Assembly (NCBI GenBank): GCA_945859605.1 | Contig: OX243827.1 | Coordinates: 124,501 to 188,500, forward strand | Source: Lumbricus rubellus | Taxonomy: Eukaryota; Annelida; Clitellata; Crassiclitellata; Lumbricidae | Direction of reading: 5' to 3' | Length of the DNA: 64,000 nucleotides | Part shown: piece by piece, positions 1 to 12,000 of the stretch | Layout of the letters: each line of letters begins with the position of its first letter | How positions within the stretch are numbered: position 1 is the stretch's first letter | The notes under the pieces: generated by a model | Seen by the model: the letters and a program-made list of their open reading frames with translations, nothing else | What the model was told of the DNA's origin: nothing | The model's database searches: none | Translations under genes and position numbers: made by a program

Positions 1-177
1 CGTATGGAGGGAAAGGCAACGAGAGGCAGAAGAAGATTAAATATGCTGAGCGATCTGGATAATGGAGACGTATATGGTAACACCAAGAGGAAGGCGCAGG
101 ACAGAGCGGGATGGCGGCGGTCGGAGAGGATCACCGGATTGTCCACGTCACAAACCTGCTCAACAGCAGAAGACTGA
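1..177 (+). pseudogene. 3' end of a LINE reverse transcriptase ORF (partial)
   Basis: Frame 1 is open from the window edge to a TGA at 175-177. The peptide has the Arg/Gly-rich tail pattern of LINE reverse transcriptases (EGKATRGRRR, then KRKAQDRAGWRR), which follows the polymerase domain in RTE-like and related clades. Only about 58 residues are present and the rest lies upstream of the window, so the clade cannot be fixed. No poly-A tail or microsatellite is seen immediately after the stop. Confidence 0.55.
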
Positions 178-1079
178 AAGAAGGTTTCTCAGTGGTTTCG
201 CCAAGCCCCTGGTTACGTGCTTAGTTGAGTCTTTAGTTAAGAGTTGTTTTTCTTGTTGATTTAGATGCATACATACTCTATTTGTCGATTTGCTAATTAA
301 TAATTTTTCCTCTCTCTTTCCCTAACGATCTTTATATTCCTGCAATTGAATGTGCAGTCATGATTTTTAACATAATTTACACGAATAATGGGTGGCCCTA
401 TTAACGGGATTGTCCATCCCTTCTGGGTCTCTCCTTCTTGACCAAATCTCGTTAAAGTATTGTCCATGGCACAAAAAGCTTGGTAGCCAGAGGGTTAAAA
501 CGGCTGAACAGAGACCTGACGATGAATGCTAATAACATTTCAATGTGGAATTTGGTATGAATATGTTCACTGACTGTGTAGCTGTGTGATATGAATTATG
601 TGGCCAACGTGAAGAATCGCTGAATGATTGACACCCGTGTGGAGGACTACAGTTAGCAGTGTAGATTGTACATCACCAGTCACACTTGCTTCTTCTGATG
701 AATGCATGAACGAGTCTTTTTCATCATATTATGCCTCGGGTGTGTAGCGAATAGCGGAGTATTTATGGGCAAAGCGGACGCCATAAATAATTTTTGCTTT
801 CATAGACTAGTCAGCGTTTCTTTTATATTCCATTAAAAGTCGTCGACAAAGATCCGCGTGTAGCTTACATGTATGTTAAGAGACGACGATGGTGTCTAGT
901 CTAGATGAATAATAAATCGCGCTTGCTGAGCTGAGCTGAACAACGCTTTAGCCGACAAATAAGATCATGAGTCATCAAATGTCAAAGCAGACGACGGAGA
1001 GATCGCTGCTTTTTCAAAGGACTTCAAAACGCAGGAGCGTAGACTGTATGGAGAGACTGAAGCCTTACTTTCTCTGGTC
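178..1079. other. intergenic stretch with nothing recognised
   Basis: AT-rich sequence with many stops in all frames. I see no conserved coding frame, RNA gene or clear repeat. It may be the 3' flank of the LINE piece at the window edge or unrelated host DNA. Confidence 0.5.
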
Positions 1080-1418
1080 CGTTTAACTGCGTTTGAAAAT
1101 CGTTACCCCGCACCCACGTACGGCTTCCAAGTACCAACCCGTCGGCCTCAGACTTCATAAATGAAATTGGCAGCCGCATCTCTTCTATCACTGGGGGTAG
1201 ACGTGAAGCTTTCTTTCTTTTTCAACGTCTGTCCATTTGTATTCAACGCTACAAGCTGGTCGCTTTCGAAGGCACTTTTGCCTCACACCCTGAAGACGAG
1301 GCCTGACCCACCAGACGTTCATTCTTCAATTAGTCATTAAGTCCCTAAAGGAATGAAGTACCTCGGGGCAAAATAATAATAATAATAATAATAATAAAAA
1401 TAATAGGCCTAATAAAAA
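1080..1418 (+). mobile_element. LINE fragment A, restriction-like-endonuclease type, C-terminal end only
   Basis: From about 1145 to the TGA at 1304-1306 the frame encodes the extreme C-terminus of the protein found more fully at 2159-2863 (shared FLFQRLSICIQRY and the closing EDEA). Upstream of 1145 the similarity breaks down through frameshifts. After the stop comes a short 3' UTR whose last part (tacctcggg followed by A-rich DNA) also ends copy B, and then an (AAT)n tract at about 1371-1396. This is a dead, 5'-truncated copy. Confidence 0.65.
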
Positions 1419-1432
1419 TAATAATAATAGGA
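1368..1432 (+). repeat. (AAT)n microsatellite
   Basis: Interrupted AAT repeats that separate LINE fragment A from LINE fragment B. One TAGGCCTA palindrome lies inside at 1404-1411. Confidence 0.9.
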
Positions 1433-2937
1433 GACAGTAGCCCAGGATGTCGAACTGATTCACGAGCGCGGTGGTGCAATGGGTCTTCATCTAAACGCCG
1501 GCAAATGTGAGTGGTACTCACACAGCGGGGGCTTCGGGGATGATCACCGCTGGTCAGATTTCCAACGCCTGGACAGTGATTCAATCACCCTTCTTGGGGC
1601 ACCCCTCTTCAAGGGACAGGCTTTAGATGCTGCTCTCGAGCAACAGTGTGGGCTCTTAAGTGATGCCATCAAAAACCTACACCGTCTGCCATCTCAAAGC
1701 GCCCTTATACTGTTAAGATCCTCATTTGGTGCCCCCAGGATTAGCTATCTGCTCCGCTGCTCCCCCTGCTTTGACCACTCAACCTTAGAAAGGCTTGACA
1801 ACATCATGAGAGTTGGTCTCGAAGCCATCGTCAACGTCAAACTGGACAACACCCAATGGCTGCAGGCCACGTTACCCATCAGACATGGCGGTCTGGGCGT
1901 GAGGAGGGTTGGATCGCTGGCTTCTTCTGCCTATATGGCGTCAGCTGCGACAACCCTTGCACTCCCGTCAGCCATTCTTGACCTCAGCTCAGCGGCGTCT
2001 GATCCGCATTTGGGTGATATCTTGATGGCTCGTAGGGATACACTTCCATCGTGTGTCGATCCGTTGCCGGCTAAACTGCAACTTAGGACAAGCCAGTAAT
2101 CGATGCGGACAAATCGGCAGTTTGGGGTAACAGCACCAACCCAATTGACCGAGCGCGCTTGCTGGCAGTGAGCTCCCCTCACTCCGGCGACTGGTTGACA
2201 GCCCTTCCAATCCCATCGTGCGGCCTTTGCCTCAGCAATGAGGCAGTGCGCGTGGCAGTTGGTCTTCGGTTGGGTCTGAGTCTTTGCAGCCCACATCAAT
2301 GTGGCTGCGGTGCTCTGGTGGGCCCCGATGGCCAACACGGTCTCGCATGTAGAATGGCTTTTGGGCGGTCCCTTCGTCATCACGCCATCAATGATATAGT
2401 CTGGCGGGCGTTGCAGAGAGCCGGTGTCCCAAGTTGTAAAGAGCCGTCTGGTCTATCTCTCATAGACGGCAAGAGACCTGATGGGGCTACACTGATCCCC
2501 TGGGCAGCAGGCAAGCATCTGGCCTGGGATGCCACGGTGGTACACAACTGCGCGGCATCCTATATCGCTCACACAGCAAATGTGGCGGGATCCGCTGCGG
2601 AACAAGCCGCCGTACGAAAAATCGAGAAGTACGTGGGGCTGCCATCTTCACACCTCTTTCTTCCCATTGCCCTGGAAACACTGGGCCCCATCAACTCTGC
2701 CGGGCTTAGTTTCATCCGCGAGGTTGGCCAACGTCTCTCGGTCATTTCTGGTGAGTCGCGGGAGGTGACATTTTTGTTCCAGCGCCTTTCTATCTGTATC
2801 CAGCGCTACAACGCCATAGCATTTCTTGGCACTTTTAATACTGTTGCGGAGGACGAGGCCTGATCTTCTAAACACACAAAAACAGCTCCAAGCATAATTT
2901 CTGTAAATCCCGAGGGATCCTAGGTACCTCGGGTAAA
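1430..2937 (+). mobile_element. LINE fragment B: RT thumb, zinc motif and restriction-like endonuclease
   Basis: This is the best preserved copy of the first LINE family. Coding starts directly after the AAT tract (1432 on, upstream of the Met at 1479) with the end of the reverse transcriptase and runs to 2099. A frameshift near 2085 moves the frame to the ORF ending at 2863. The second part has a CxC-x9-HxxxC zinc-like motif followed by an RHxxIN signature and RPDG...WDATV, which fits the PD-(D/E)xK-like endonuclease of R2/R4/Dong-type LINEs. It ends in an A-rich 3' UTR and (AAT)n. The RT palm is absent, so the copy is 5'-truncated and inactive. Family assignment rests on motif order only. 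Confidence 0.7.
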
Positions 2938-2944
2938 AAAAATA

Positions 2945-2975
<31 letters not shown>

Positions 2976-2979
2976 TAGT
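2938..2979 (+). repeat. (AAT)n microsatellite
   Basis: AAT repeats at the 3' end of LINE fragment B and the 5' start of LINE fragment C. Confidence 0.92.
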
Positions 2980-2980
2980 C

Positions 2981-3837
2981 TGGCGGGCGTTGAGAATGAC
3001 ATCCGCTTGGTAGAGAAACAAGCATCCGTGTACGGCTTACAACTGAATCGAACAAAATGTGAAGCATCAGCCAGAGTTTACGACGAAGTAAAGAAGAATC
3101 AGGTCTTCTCCAATTTTGAGTTTGTAGCCGTTGAGGATTTGTACTTACTTGGCGCACCGCTACTGCCAGGCAGTGCAGTCGACAAATCCATCCAAAAGAA
3201 GATAAACGATCTGGAGAAAGTTATCACAAGACTTGAGAGTTGAGACATTACATCCGCACGATTCATTCACCCTGTTGAGGAGCAGTTTAAGCATCCCGAA
3301 GCTTTTGTATACGCTAAGAACATCAGCCTGCTTCCTGAGCGAAGGACTTCTACACAACTTTGACGACACGTTGAGAACGGGCTTATGCAGTCTTCTCAAC
3401 ATTCACATGAGCGACGATCATGGGATTCAGGCATCTCTACCTGTGAGGAATGGTGGTCTAGGGATTCGTAGTGCCGTTATGCTGGCAACTTCCGCCTTTT
3501 TGGCATCAGCCGCTGGCACGCGAAGCCTTCAAGACAAAATTCTACACGATGTCGATGTGTCGCTTGTGGACCCACTGGTGGAGGCGGCTTTCAATTCGTG
3601 GTCATTAAGATCGAACGCACCTCCTCCCATAGAGCAGAAGGCTCATGCACAAAGAGAATGGGACAGCGCAATTATCACACGTGCACTTGAAGACCTATCG
3701 GAAAGAACAACTGATTCTACCGCCAAAGCCCGCTTGTTAGCCGTACAATCGCCACACTCAGGAGACTGGCTTCACGCGCTTCCAATAACAGCAGCAGGTT
3801 TACGAATGTCGGGAGAGGCGCTACGAATAGCAGCCGG
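2981..3837 (+). mobile_element. LINE fragment C, 5' portion (interrupted)
   Basis: Encodes the same RT C-terminal region as fragment B (GGLGIRS, then ARLLAVQSPHSGDWL), with a frameshift near 3235. The first 16 bases (agtctggcgggcgttg) match an internal stretch of fragment B rather than the upstream part of the family, which suggests template switching when the copy was made. The frame is cut at 3837 by a DNA transposon and resumes at 7398. Confidence 0.72.
3834..3837 (+). repeat. CCGG target-site duplication, left
   Basis: Pairs with 7394-7397 and flanks the 3838-7393 transposon. Confidence 0.65.
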
Positions 3838-4559
3838 TGTGGCGTGATAATATGTCCGGCATGAAATGTTGTCCGACTCCGCCCACTTCCGTTGTCAAGA
3901 CAGTATTTCATGCGGTCTACGCATGAGATATTGTCCTGCATGAAATCGTGTCCGACTCCGCCGTTATATGTATTCCGCTTGTCGAAGCAGTACTTCACTA
4001 GATATTGTCCGCTTAAAATGCAATATTATCAATAACACTTGCCAAAAATATTTTTGTCATAAGAGTTGAGAAAACAAGGATCTGAACAGTGGAATTATTG
4101 TTGAAAGCACCATGTGTGTAGTTGCCATTGCGATGACCCTATTTCTATTTTTAGATAGAATTTCCCATCGTAGAACAGGCCAAGTGGTTATGAGTAAAGG
4201 CGTTTGTAAATATGGGCAAAATCTTTAAAAGATTTGCGGCCTTCATAAATGCCTCATCTAATTTAACTGTTCCATAGTTGTGTTTATTTGAAGTAATCCA
4301 TCGATTCGGTTTTCCAAATTATTAGCCACATGCAGCATTAGGCTAATCTTTTTTATATCAAATTGGCTCATGCTACTCGCATATTTTGTAGCGCTTTATT
4401 ATTAACATATTTTAGCGTACTTTATTACCACATAATAAACATAATAATTATGATGGGTTTTAAGGTTTTCAGAGAACATAATTATTTAGTATGGTTTCTA
4501 TTTCGATAATTTAAGCAAATGCCCAAAACATCATGGCTTTTGATGTAGTTAGAGCTACT

Positions 4560-5790
4560 GTCATGCCCAGATTAGATTAAACTGTATGCCTTCCCTGTGT
4601 GGGAATCTGTGGTTCTCATTGGAGAGCTCACACTGCTCCCCTGTTCAAAAATAATAATTTGTTAACTTTACCTAAGATAAATAAATTTCAGATCTGTTTA
4701 TTCATGTTTCGTTTTCATTTACACTTATTGCCTATGTCTTTTAAACATTATTTTACTAAGGGCTCTGATATTCATGGTCATTTCACCAGGCACTCGCACT
4801 CATAATAGAAGTGAATTTGCTCACTTAAGAATCAAGCAGTTCTCAATTAAATATTTGGGTCCTTCGCTATGGAATGGATTGCCTGGTGACATTACTAGCT
4901 TACTGTCTTTTGGTCTGTTTAAAAACTCACTTAAACGATTTCACCTGCTCAATTGAAGAATTTGTATATTTGCCTTGTTTGTCTAAGTTAGAGCTATTAC
5001 TATCACCTGTCTATTTTGCGTTATTGTAATTATTATTATTTTACCATCATATGATGTATCTGTTATAACCATAAGGTATTGTGGTCCATCTGATCTGACG
5101 GGTTTAACTGGGTTATTTTGTGATAATTAACCCCTCTGGCTATATTGTAGCATAACCAATGATGATAAATAATGTCGTACTTGGTATAGTTAGGATGCTG
5201 GTTTTTTCCGACTAGTAATAGGTCTGCTCAGTAATTATCAAATATATAGTTACCAAGATGCTTATTGTTTTTTTCCTCTGGTTCCTTTGCCTCGATATGA
5301 TTACTACTACTTTACATGTGCTTAATGATTCAGGTTGCCATTACTGACTTATGTTTGTTGCTTATTTTTTGGTTTTGCTTTGGTTTTTTTGTTTGTATTT
5401 TTTATGTTGTTGTTTTTTTGGCTTGTTGCCAAAGGCTTTTTTTGATCATGTGATTTTATGCCACATTGATTTCTTTTCTGGTATTTTCTTCTTTTTTAAA
5501 TTCCATTTTCTGTTTATATCTCTAACCTCACCATCTTGACTTACATTTTACGTTCAGGGGTTATCCAGGTTAGCGGGACCTGTCCCTTTCTGGATGACCC
5601 TTTCTGAGTGTTCACCATTTATACAATCAAGGTGTCCTGCGAACATTAATTTTTATTTATGTGTAGGGCCTACTGTGTAGCCTAGTATTTTTCTTTGCAG
5701 TATACGTTGGTTTTGTTTTGTTTGTCTTGTTCATTCTCAGAATAAACTGATTTGATTTGATTTGATTGATTTGATTTGATTTGATTTGTG
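4560..5790 (+). mobile_element. CR1/L2-like LINE 3' fragment
   Basis: Two overlapping frames (4599-4805 and 4774-4956, joined by a frameshift near 4795) encode the C-terminal tail of a CR1-superfamily reverse transcriptase. The diagnostic pattern is QFSIKYLGPSLWNGLP followed by FKNSLKRF. A roughly 800-bp 3' region follows and ends in a (TGATT)n-type tract at 5748-5788, the kind of microsatellite tail these LINEs carry. It lies inside the 3838-7393 transposon. Confidence 0.65.
5748..5788 (+). repeat. (TGATT)n pentanucleotide tract
   Basis: Tandem TGATT units with one shortened unit, read as the 3' tail of the CR1-like fragment. Confidence 0.9.
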
Positions 5791-6250
5791 GTGGGTATTT
5801 GCAAATGCCATGGGGCGTAGACGTCTTCACGGTGTTTCAAGAAGAACTCACCCGTTCAGGCTTCATCTCTACTGATTTTCCAAGTATTGACGCACTCTGT
5901 TCTATAGGGGCTTACTCTGCTATTTTCCGCTATATCCTATTAAATCCTTTTCACATTCTTCACTACCTCCTCCCTTCCCATAAGGTGCTTCATACAATGC
6001 CCGAGCCAGGCCACCTAGTGTACAAAATAGAGTTGAATTTTATGCCCAACGATTTGTTATGAGAATATTGTATGACTTTGCTTAAATGTTTCTATAATTT
6101 ATTATTGTACAAACAACTATGCGCTTGTTGGTGGTCTAATGAACAATATTCTTACTTCGACTGACTGACTGACTGACTTGCTTACTAGCAGCCTACTTAA
6201 TGATAGCCATTGTAAGCCTACTGTGCACCTGGGTTAGAACTCTCCAATAC

Positions 6251-6835
6251 GGTTCCACGACAATTGGTCAACAGACAACTCGTCTAACGGCAACTCGTCT
6301 TCAGACACTTGGTATATCGACAACAGTACTGGTCTACAGACGACTAGTATTGATGAAATAGAAGCTAGATTTATGAGAGAAAAAAACTGAATGGTTTTCT
6401 AGCTTTAATGGAAGCGGGATTGATGATTTCATTCATGTATTTCAACATCCATCCAGTTTCTATTTCAGATCTAAAAATACCTTCTATTTCTCGCTCGCTA
6501 TTTTTGTCATTCCAGCTTCCATTTCAGATATAAAAATGCCCTCATCCAGCTTCCATTACTTAAGCGTTTTTTCATCAATTCAGCGTCTATTTCAGAACTA
6601 GAAAAGCCTGTATCCAGCTTTTATTTCTCATGCGTCATTTTCGTCAATCCAGCTTCTATTTCACATGTAAAAGAACCGTCATCCAGATTCGATCTATCTT
6701 GCGTTTTTTTCATCAATCCAGCGTCCATTTCACCTATAACAAAACTTGCATACAGCTTCCATTTCTTAAAGCGCTGGATGTCTGTAGACCACTTGGCGTT
6801 AGACGAGTTGTCTGTAGACCAGTTGTCGTGACACC
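6251..6835. mobile_element. foldback transposon copy 1 (585 bp) with 9-bp target duplication
   Basis: Both arms consist of tandem variants of ACAACTCGTCYA in opposite orientation, and the ends read GGTTCCACGACAA and, on the other strand, GGTGTCACGACAAC. The 9-bp flanks CTCCAATAC (6242-6250) and CTCCAGTAC (6836-6844) differ by one base. The centre repeats short blocks resembling TCCAGCTTCTATTTC. A second copy of the family is at 10076-10550. There is no coding capacity. The 9-bp duplication would suit mobilisation by a Mutator-like transposase, which is inference. Confidence 0.75.
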
Positions 6836-7393
6836 CTCCAGTACATATAAATTATTGCTACAAATATTTTAGTATGTGTAGGCTGCGTGTAGCAGTTTTA
6901 AACAGTTATTTGACCCCGAGTTTTAACGCCAATGTTGTCCGAATATAGACCTAGCGTTTCAATAGAATATTCAATTCTGAAAGCAAGTATGCGGAGAAGC
7001 ACGTGGCTAGATAATTGAGTGATTATTATGGAAGAGTCTTAGTTAATTAAACGTAAATAAATAGTCCGTGTTTCTTTGCCCTATTTCTCGTAATTATAGC
7101 TCCCATTTTTTATGGAACGTTGGAATTATCTTTTGTATTGTAGGTCTTTATCGGAAACGCTCTGTGGTTACTATTAATAACAAGTTCTTAATATAGATGT
7201 CGATGTCTATTATTAGATGAACAGGCTGTGTTGGAATTATTATCTTTGGTATTTTATGTCTTTGCCCGGACAAGATCTCACGGTTCTATTAATACTTATG
7301 TTTGACAGTTGCTACCTGACGTCAGCGGTCACGTTAACCAATGACAGTATGTCTCGGACAATATTTCATGGGCGGACATGATTTCATACCACA

Positions 7394-7397
7394 CCGG
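7394..7397 (+). repeat. CCGG target-site duplication, right
   Basis: Pairs with 3834-3837. Confidence 0.65.
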
Positions 7398-8090
7398 CAT
7401 TCGACTTGGCACTGCGTTGTGTGAAAAGCACACATGCAAATGCGGCGCCATAGTCGAATCCAATGGACTGCACGGATTCTCTTGCAACAAAGGAGCGGGA
7501 AGACAGCAACGTCACGGGATGATCAACGACGTGCTTTGGCGTGCATTTGCAAGAGCCAAGATACCTGCTATTAAGGAGCCTAGTGGTCTCTCTCGATCTG
7601 ATGGAAAAAGGCCAGACGGAGTTACCATTATTCCCTGGCACAGAGGTCTTTGCTTGGCGTGGGATGTTACGGTACCGGACACTTTCGCAACATCTTACAG
7701 ACATTTAACTGCAGAAATTGCAGGTGCCGCGGCAGAAAAAGCAGCCCGCAATAAAGAGAAAAAATATGCAGAAATAACAAGAACGCATCATTTCGTCCCT
7801 GTTGCAGTCGAAACAGCAGGAAGTTGGGACACTGATTCTCTTGAGTTTGTTCAAGAACTAGGAAGAAAGATATCAGCAGCCAAAAGTGACCAGCGTGAGA
7901 CGAGCCATCTGTTTCAGCGCCTTTCAGTCGCCCTACAAATAGGGAACTCGTTGTCCGTTTTGGGTACAATAGACTCGATCAGTCAAGACACCTGGAGGTC
8001 TTGGACTGAATGACTATGAATGTTGAACAATAGAGCATTTCCATTAGCCTGTATGACTTTTCAGTTTCTTTTGAAAAAATAAGTGTGTGT

Positions 8091-8091
<1 letters not shown>
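7398..8091 (+). mobile_element. LINE fragment C, 3' portion: zinc motif and endonuclease
   Basis: Resumes the LINE frame cut at 3837. The CKCGAIV...HGFSC zinc-like motif, RHGMIN, and KRPDG...WDVTV endonuclease signature appear in the same order as in fragment B, and the ORF ends at 8013. A short 3' UTR then meets an (AAT)n tract. Apart from the transposon, this half is open throughout. Confidence 0.75.
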
Positions 8092-8129
<38 letters not shown>

Positions 8130-8130
8130 C
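8089..8130 (+). repeat. (AAT)n microsatellite
   Basis: Separates LINE fragments C and D. Confidence 0.92.
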
Positions 8131-8502
8131 GTCATCTTGTGTGGGATGCGACAGTGGTTGACACACTTGCACCATCATATATCCAGGCCACGGCTTCGAC
8201 GGCGGGCGCGGCAGCCGAGATTGCTACGGAAAGGAAAAACACTAAATACGTCTCTCTTGTAAACACTCACTTTTTCATTCCTTTAGCCTTTGAGACTTTA
8301 GGTCCCATTTGCAGTATTGGCCTCGACTTTTTGTCTGATTTAGGCCGCATCCTAACATTGTCGTCTGGTGATATGAGAGAGACCTGTTTTTTGCTGCAAC
8401 GCCTCTCTATTACTGTCCAGCGCTTCAACTCGGTGGCCTTTAGAGGCACTTTAGCCGAGTCAGACCCAGAGGAGAGCTAATAACTTTTATCATCATTTAG
8501 AA
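8131..8502 (+). mobile_element. LINE fragment D, endonuclease C-terminus
   Basis: Starts inside the endonuclease signature (LVWDATVVD) immediately after an AAT tract and runs to the stop at 8478-8480 (FLLQRLSITVQRF near the end). It is the shortest of the family copies here, and long AAT repeats follow it. Confidence 0.7.
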
Positions 8503-8503
8503 C

Positions 8504-8590
<87 letters not shown>
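8503..8590 (+). repeat. long (AAT)n microsatellite
   Basis: About 29 almost uninterrupted AAT units. Confidence 0.95.
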
Positions 8591-8591
<1 letters not shown>

Positions 8592-9028
8592 CAATAACTC
8601 CGAGAACATTATTTTTTGTAAATTACGAGGATTCTGTTGTTGAATTATTATTATCATTTTAAATTTATTTTTAAATTTATTTTTTATTATAATTATGTCT
8701 CAATTGTTACAAAAGGCAATGCAGAAGAAAAATAGATGGCGTTCACACGTTAAACTAGTACCGAGTTTCTTTGAAGAATTAGGCCTAGGTTGTCTCGAGT
8801 CTGCTGCAGTCCCGTGTTGCCTCGGTCAACTTTCGTCCCAAGTCGAACACAAAATCCAGTCCTTCTGAGCTCCAGGAAGCGCCGGGCTCCAGTGCCACCG
8901 CCACAAAGGTTTGCGTTTGGGTGCTTGCGGCGTATTTAGACCTTTTGGATTGAAAATAAGAAACCTAAAGCACGGAACGTGACGGAAAAGATAAATAACT
9001 TGGAGAGTTTAAGTTTAAAAGCTTTACT
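8591..9028. other. non-coding stretch downstream of the EXTL2-like gene
   Basis: No coding frame is recognised. It lies 3' of the minus-strand glycosyltransferase gene. TTTATT words near 8665-8690 are AATAAA-type polyadenylation signals on the minus strand and could end its transcript. Confidence 0.45.
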
Positions 9029-12000
9029 CTAGTACGTGCACTTGCTTTTCGTCAGCGTAACAGAGTGCGCGAAAAGTGCGGAGTATTTCTGAAGACATTT
9101 GGATCGGTGCATGTAATGGTTTGGTCTGCTACTCAAAGCATTCTTGAGAATGAAGTTCTTGGGCGATGAGACCTTTCCGTGCTTCGCATGGAAGATACCA
9201 GAACATCTACAATGCTCTTTGACGAGAAAGTTCATGAAAATATCTTCGCAGTTGTTGTTTAGATCAATGTCTTCTCGGATCTTCGAAACGCATTTGTCTT
9301 GAAACATGCGAAGGTATTCGCGGTGTATGAAAGCTGATCCAGTAAGGATCAAACTGTATCCATTCTGCATGGATCCATAAGTCATATTCTGTGAATAACC
9401 GCTGTGACCTCTCTCGAATTGCCCGACGAGACCCCAGGAGTAATTCTGTGCAACACAACAGCAGAAACGGCGAATACAGAATACAGAACATAAGGTTGAC
9501 GTGAACACACCGCGTTGTATGCTACTTATATTCGTTGAATATAGCAAATGCAGGTGTCTAACACACAAGACGGTAACGGAGGGCGCACCAATGAAACCAG
9601 TGATCAGAAGATCAGTGTCCGCTGAAGTAACACAACTGTTCATATACATTCCACTCACTCTCACCACCACCATCACCACCACCATCATCACCGCCACCAC
9701 CAACACTATCACCACCATCACCACCACCAACACCACCACCACCCCCATCATCATCATCATCACCATCACCAACACCGCCATCACCACCATCACCATCCCT
9801 ACCACCATCTTCAGCAGAAATAATCTTTTGTCCCAGTAGGCCTAAGCTTACTCAAGTTCAATTTCTCTTGTAGCGAGGAGAAATAGAAAATGTTTTCTAA
9901 AGATAAATTGGAGAAAATAATTTTACAAAATGCAAAGAGAATTGATTTCTCATTTAATTTGGAGTGAGAAATGTACAAATAGAGTTTATCGCAAAGAGCC
10001 AGGCGATTTTCATCACAGGCTTTTTCAAATCGAGGGGGTTCAAGCATCCAACCGAAGCACTGCACACTCACAGAGGGTGTCACGACAACTCGTCCATAGA
10101 CAACTCGTCCAACGACAACTCGTCCACGGACAACTGGTTCACCGACAACTCGTCCACCGAAATAGAAGCCGGATTAACGAGAGAGCGCTTGAGAAATGGA
10201 AGCTGGATGAAAGTTCTTTATTTACGAAATAGGAACTGGGTTTATGAAACAAGTCTAATGGTTTTATTCCTTAAATAGAAGCTGAATTTACGATTTTCAT
10301 CATGTGTCTCAACATGCATCCAGCTTCTATTTCAGATAGAAATAAAACTTGATCCATCTTCCATTTCTTAAGCGGTTTTTCATCAATCCAGCTTCTATTT
10401 CACCTGTAAAAACCTTCATCCAGCTTCCATTTCTCAAGCGTTTTCTCATTAATCCGGCTTCCATTTCGGTGGACGAGTTGTCGGTGGACCAGTTGTCCGT
10501 GGACGAGTTGTCGTTGGACGAGTTGTCGTTGGACCAGTTGTCGTGGAACCCTCACAGAGTCCCCGAAAATTTCTGATACGCTACTGGTGCTTGCTTATGA
10601 CGCTTATGTGACTTTTATCCGCGTTTTGGACAAGGTTATTTCCTCTAGTTTTCGGCTATTGGGGTTATTTGTCCGGAGTCTGAAAAGGTTATTGCCAGAT
10701 TGGACAATAAATGACCGGAGGTTGTTATTGCTGGGTGTTCACACTCACCTTCCACACTTCAAAGGCGTACTCCAAATTTTTTTGAGACAGCAAGATGTCG
10801 TCATCAAGGCTGAATATTCCTGAAACCAGTAGGCCTACTGTATGCTTTCAAATTGACCAAAATAAATAAAATCAGGTTGAGCGAACATTCACAAATTTAT
10901 TCATCAATCGCTTTAGAACTTTAACAGATAGACCTGCCTCGAAATGTGCAAATTTTTGCGTTATGTGAAAGTTCCTGCATTCTATAATTTTTATTGATGT
11001 ATTTCCTAGTTAACATGCCAATAAATGCAACGTTGGTAGAAAAAATCCGATACTTCAAAAATTATCATACAATTTAATCTGCATTGAAGATGCAATTAAT
11101 TTTTTATATTCTAATAGCCGTCAAGCAAACCTGCCCATAAAGTGATTGTGGCTCAACATGCGCGTAAAATTTTTTTTCCCGAAAGAAAATTGTGTTTTTG
11201 ATCACTCTATATAGCCAATGTAGGCTAAACATTGCGGACGTTCCGCGTTTGATTAAAAAAAATTACGCGCACGCTTCTACAGATCTGTCTTTGGTTTCAC
11301 AAAGGTTGGTATAAACTATTAGGCTACATAAATAGTTTGATCAAATTCGTTTTTAAAAATATAACATAATTATGCATTTTTCACTGAAGTACCGTCACAT
11401 TTTGGAGGACGCAAGGCACGAGAGGGTGCGTCAAGTTCGATACAAGTGGTTCTGTATCTCGTATGGTATAATATTAGTCAGATAGGATAGAACATTGAAA
11501 AGAAGTTTTAAAAAACAGCGGTTTGTAGGCACAGGTAGCCTATCACTTGCAGTGAGAGTTAGCATTATTATATGAAGTTAGTTGAATAAAAAAGTTGACA
11601 ACTTTAAGTGCATGCCACAACATGCCTATACATGTATAGTCTTACGCGAATATTTCACATGAATAGATATCGTTCAGAACCTACAGTACTACGCTATAGT
11701 GTAAAATACTGGTAAAAAATTAATGTAGGCTACTCATTCTGTGGTTTGCAGTTGCCAGAAAATTGAATTTAATAATTTGACTCACTATTATTTAGTTTAA
11801 ATAAATAAGAAAAATCAATCGTTATGTAATTTGTCATTCTTTTCTAAGGTGTCAGCCAAGCTCAAGAAATGCCAATGTGCATTATACTGAATATCACATT
11901 CCTGTAACATTTTCCAGTTGGGCATACTACAATTATTCATGTAGGCGTCATGACTAGTCAATGGCATCGTACTATGTTGATTGCTGAATACACCACTCGG

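Larger units (their letters stand above)
3838..7393. mobile_element. 3.56-kb DNA transposon with TGTGG...CCACA ends inserted in LINE C
   Basis: The left end (TGTGGCGTGATAATATGTCC) and the reverse complement of the right end (TGTGGTATGAAATCATGTCC) match over 20 bases with a few changes, and similarity continues inward through repeats of the word TGTCCG. The four bases CCGG occur just outside both ends (3834-3837 and 7394-7397), as expected for a target-site duplication. Deleting the element plus one CCGG joins the two halves of the LINE frame exactly. No transposase was recognised inside, so it looks non-autonomous. It holds a CR1-like LINE tail and a foldback element. Confidence 0.72.

Noticed and set aside
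5351..6062. ORFs rich in Phe/Leu/Cys between the CR1-like fragment and the foldback element
   Set aside because: T-rich low-complexity DNA with no conserved motif; they lie in the LINE 3' region or the transposon interior.
9501..9839. Plus-strand Thr/Ile-rich ORF and the Met/Val-rich start of the minus-strand ORF
   Set aside because: Both are read from the CAC/CAT microsatellite. The minus-strand protein starts properly only at the exon acceptor at 9445.
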